From the NCBI RefSeq assembly GCF_000585415.1, contig NZ_KK073876.1:2043810-2107809 (forward strand): a DNA stretch of 64,000 nucleotides. The letters are read 5' to 3'. Every line of letters begins with the position of its first letter. The stretch's first letter is position 1. This document shows positions 62,730 to 64,000 of this stretch, one piece after another. The notes under the pieces were generated by a model, which was not told the DNA's origin, made no database searches, and saw only the letters and a program-made list of their open reading frames with translations. A program made the position numbers and the translations under genes. Source of the stretch: Sphingomonas jaspsi DSM 18422. GTDB taxonomy: Bacteria > Pseudomonadota > Alphaproteobacteria > Sphingomonadales > Sphingomonadaceae.

Positions 62730-64000
62730 ATGGTTCGTAAGCTTGCCCTCATGGCGTCCGTCGCCACCCTCGCCGCCTGTCACTCCGCCTCCACCTTCGA
62801 TTTCGCGCAAACACAAGGGCCAGACCCAGTACTGGTCGCGCCCAACAAGACGTTGCTGCCCGAAGTAAACGTTGCCGACGCCAAGGGCTGGCCACAGGGC
62901 AAGACGCCTACGGCCGCCGAAGGGCTGCAGGTCAACGCCTTTGCCGAAGACCTGCCGCATCCGCGATCGTTGATCATGCTGCCGAACGGCGATGTCTTGG
63001 TTGCGCTGACGGATGCACCAGGGACGGATCATACCGGCGGGGCGATCAAGGGTACGATTCAGGACATCCTGATGCGCAAGGCGGGCTCGCATTCGGGCAG
63101 CCCGGACAAGATCATGCTGTTGCGCGACGCCAATGGCGACGGGGTCGCGGAGACCAAATTGGTTTTGCTCGACCGTTACCTGATGAGCCCGTTCGGCATG
63201 GCCTACGCCAACGGCGAGCTATTCGTTGCCAACGCCGATGGCCTCATCGCGGTGCCGTTCAAGCCGGGCGACACCAGCATTTCGGCCACACCGCGGCTGG
63301 TCACCCAGCTGCCGTCCGGCTACAACCATCACTGGACAAAGGCGCTGCTCGCCAGCCCCGACGGTAGGGCGATGTATGTAGGAATCGGTTCGAACTCCAA
63401 CATCGGCGAGAACGGGCTAGAAATGGAAAAGGGTCGCGCCGCCGTTTGGCGGGTCGACGCGAAGACCGGCGACTACAAGATCGTCGCCAGCGGTCTGCGC
63501 AATCCAACTGCGCTGGCCTGGCACCCTGGAAGCAGCGAATTGTGGCTGGTCGCCAACGAACGCGACGAGCTCGGCAACGACCTCGTCCCCGATTATCTCA
63601 CCCACGTTACGCCCGGCGCTTTCTACGGATGGCCGTGGAGCTATTACGGCCAGCATGTCGATGCACGGGTGAAACCCGCAAACCCCGATATGGTCGCCAA
63701 GGCAATCGCGCCTGACTATGCGCTCGGCAGTCACGTGGCGCCACTCGGCCTTGCGTTTTCGACCGGGGCCAAGCTGGGCGAGCGCTTCGCCAACGGCGCG
63801 TTCATCGGCGAGCATGGATCGTGGAACCGCAAGCCGTGGAGCGGATACCAGGTCGCCTTCGTCCCGTTCAGCGGCGCGCGGCCCGACCTCAAGGCCAAGC
63901 CGATCCCGATCCTGACCGGGTTTCGCGTCGACGACACGGCTTACGGTCGTCCCGTCAACGTGATTGTCGCCAAGGACGGCAGCCTGCTGGTCGCCGACGA
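62730..64000 (+). CDS. Glucose/sorbosone dehydrogenase-like lipoprotein, C-terminus outside window
   Basis: 423 codons from ATG 62730, open to the right edge. A lipoprotein signal ends in LAAC (Cys about 15). The rest is a beta-propeller of the PQQ-dependent GSDH/sorbosone dehydrogenase family: repeated blades such as GLQVNAFAEDLPHPRSL, RDANGDGVAETK, MYVGIGSNSNIGENG, GLRNPTALAWHPGS and APLGLAFSTGAKLG. Family members oxidise sugars or aldehydes with PQQ and pass electrons to the chain. Whether this one binds PQQ is not shown in the visible part, and the exact substrate is unknown. Confidence 0.82.
   Translation, partial: MVRKLALMASVATLAACHSASTFDFAQTQGPDPVLVAPNKTLLPEVNVADAKGWPQGKTPTAAEGLQVNAFAEDLPHPRSLIMLPNGDVLVALTDAPGTDHTGGAIKGTIQDILMRKAGSHSGSPDKIMLLRDANGDGVAETKLVLLDRYLMSPFGMAYANGELFVANADGLIAVPFKPGDTSISATPRLVTQLPSGYNHHWTKALLASPDGRAMYVGIGSNSNIGENGLEMEKGRAAVWRVDAKTGDYKIVASGLRNPTALAWHPGSSELWLVANERDELGNDLVPDYLTHVTPGAFYGWPWSYYGQHVDARVKPANPDMVAKAIAPDYALGSHVAPLGLAFSTGAKLGERFANGAFIGEHGSWNRKPWSGYQVAFVPFSGARPDLKAKPIPILTGFRVDDTAYGRPVNVIVAKDGSLLVAD

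Overview
The window is a GC-rich, densely packed stretch of chromosome from an alphaproteobacterium, most likely a member of the Sphingomonadales (Sphingomonas-like). The evidence is the gene set and order: a MucR/Ros regulator, Fur, a PopZ-family (DUF2497) protein beside TolC and valyl-tRNA synthetase, the miaB-phoH-ybeY-corC block, several small outer-membrane barrels and TonB-era style secreted proteins, and TTAA-N7-TTAA boxes that match the alphaproteobacterial CtrA consensus. No transposase, integrase, phage gene, CRISPR array, rRNA operon or toxin-antitoxin pair was seen. It reads as core chromosome with a few lineage-specific small genes.

Layout. 1-1519: start of a 2-oxoacid:ferredoxin oxidoreductase alpha subunit (runs off the left edge). 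1.6-5.3 kb: ABC-F ATPase, a SulP anion transporter without a STAS domain, and RppH. 5.4-8.8 kb: a translationally coupled arginine-catabolism operon (M20 hydrolase, astA, astB); astD lies alone at 35.5 kb. 8.8-11.3 kb: small membrane, secreted and outer-membrane genes with three CtrA-like boxes. 11.35 kb tRNA-Arg(ACG). 12.0-14.9 kb: hemB, an amino-acid permease and a GNAT gene joined by ATGA overlaps. 14.9-17.6 kb: lipid kinase, esterase, outer-membrane protein. 17.7-25.1 kb: isoaspartyl methyltransferase, TolC, PopZ-like protein, S9 peptidase and valS on the minus strand. 25.25 kb tRNA-Cys(GCA). 25.3-31.2 kb: gltD and gltB (ammonia assimilation). 31.4-32.5 kb: PCuAC copper chaperone and SCO protein (cytochrome oxidase copper delivery). 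32.6-37.7 kb: outer-membrane barrel, alpha/beta hydrolase, SelO, astD, methyltransferase. 37.7-41.2 kb: dnaB, dcd and three small genes. 41.3-45.8 kb: EamA transporter, M28 peptidase and RNase R in one overlapping minus-strand operon. 46.7-55.4 kb: valine catabolism (mmsA, acyl-CoA dehydrogenase, hydroxyisobutyryl-CoA hydrolase, enoyl-CoA hydratase, mmsB) with a class I PHA synthase embedded in the operon. 55.4-62.7 kb: NfuA-like Fe-S carrier, tsaB, rimI, mucR, fur, acyltransferase, miaB, phoH, ybeY, corC. 62.7-64.0 kb: start of a glucose/sorbosone-dehydrogenase-like lipoprotein, cut by the right edge.

The genes work together in a few clear modules: nitrogen metabolism (arginine succinyltransferase pathway and glutamate synthase), branched-chain amino-acid breakdown linked physically to polyester synthesis, translation and tRNA modification (valS, tsaB, rimI, miaB, ybeY), and copper supply to respiration. 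The observations I find most worth checking are the M20 hydrolase as a possible replacement for AstE or as a succinylornithine desuccinylase, the PHA synthase inside the valine operon with an altered active-site box, the cluster of CtrA/DnaA/GANTC-like sites at 8.8-10.4 kb, and several perfect inverted repeats in gaps between genes. I did not find a clearly novel multi-gene defence, secretion or biosynthetic system.
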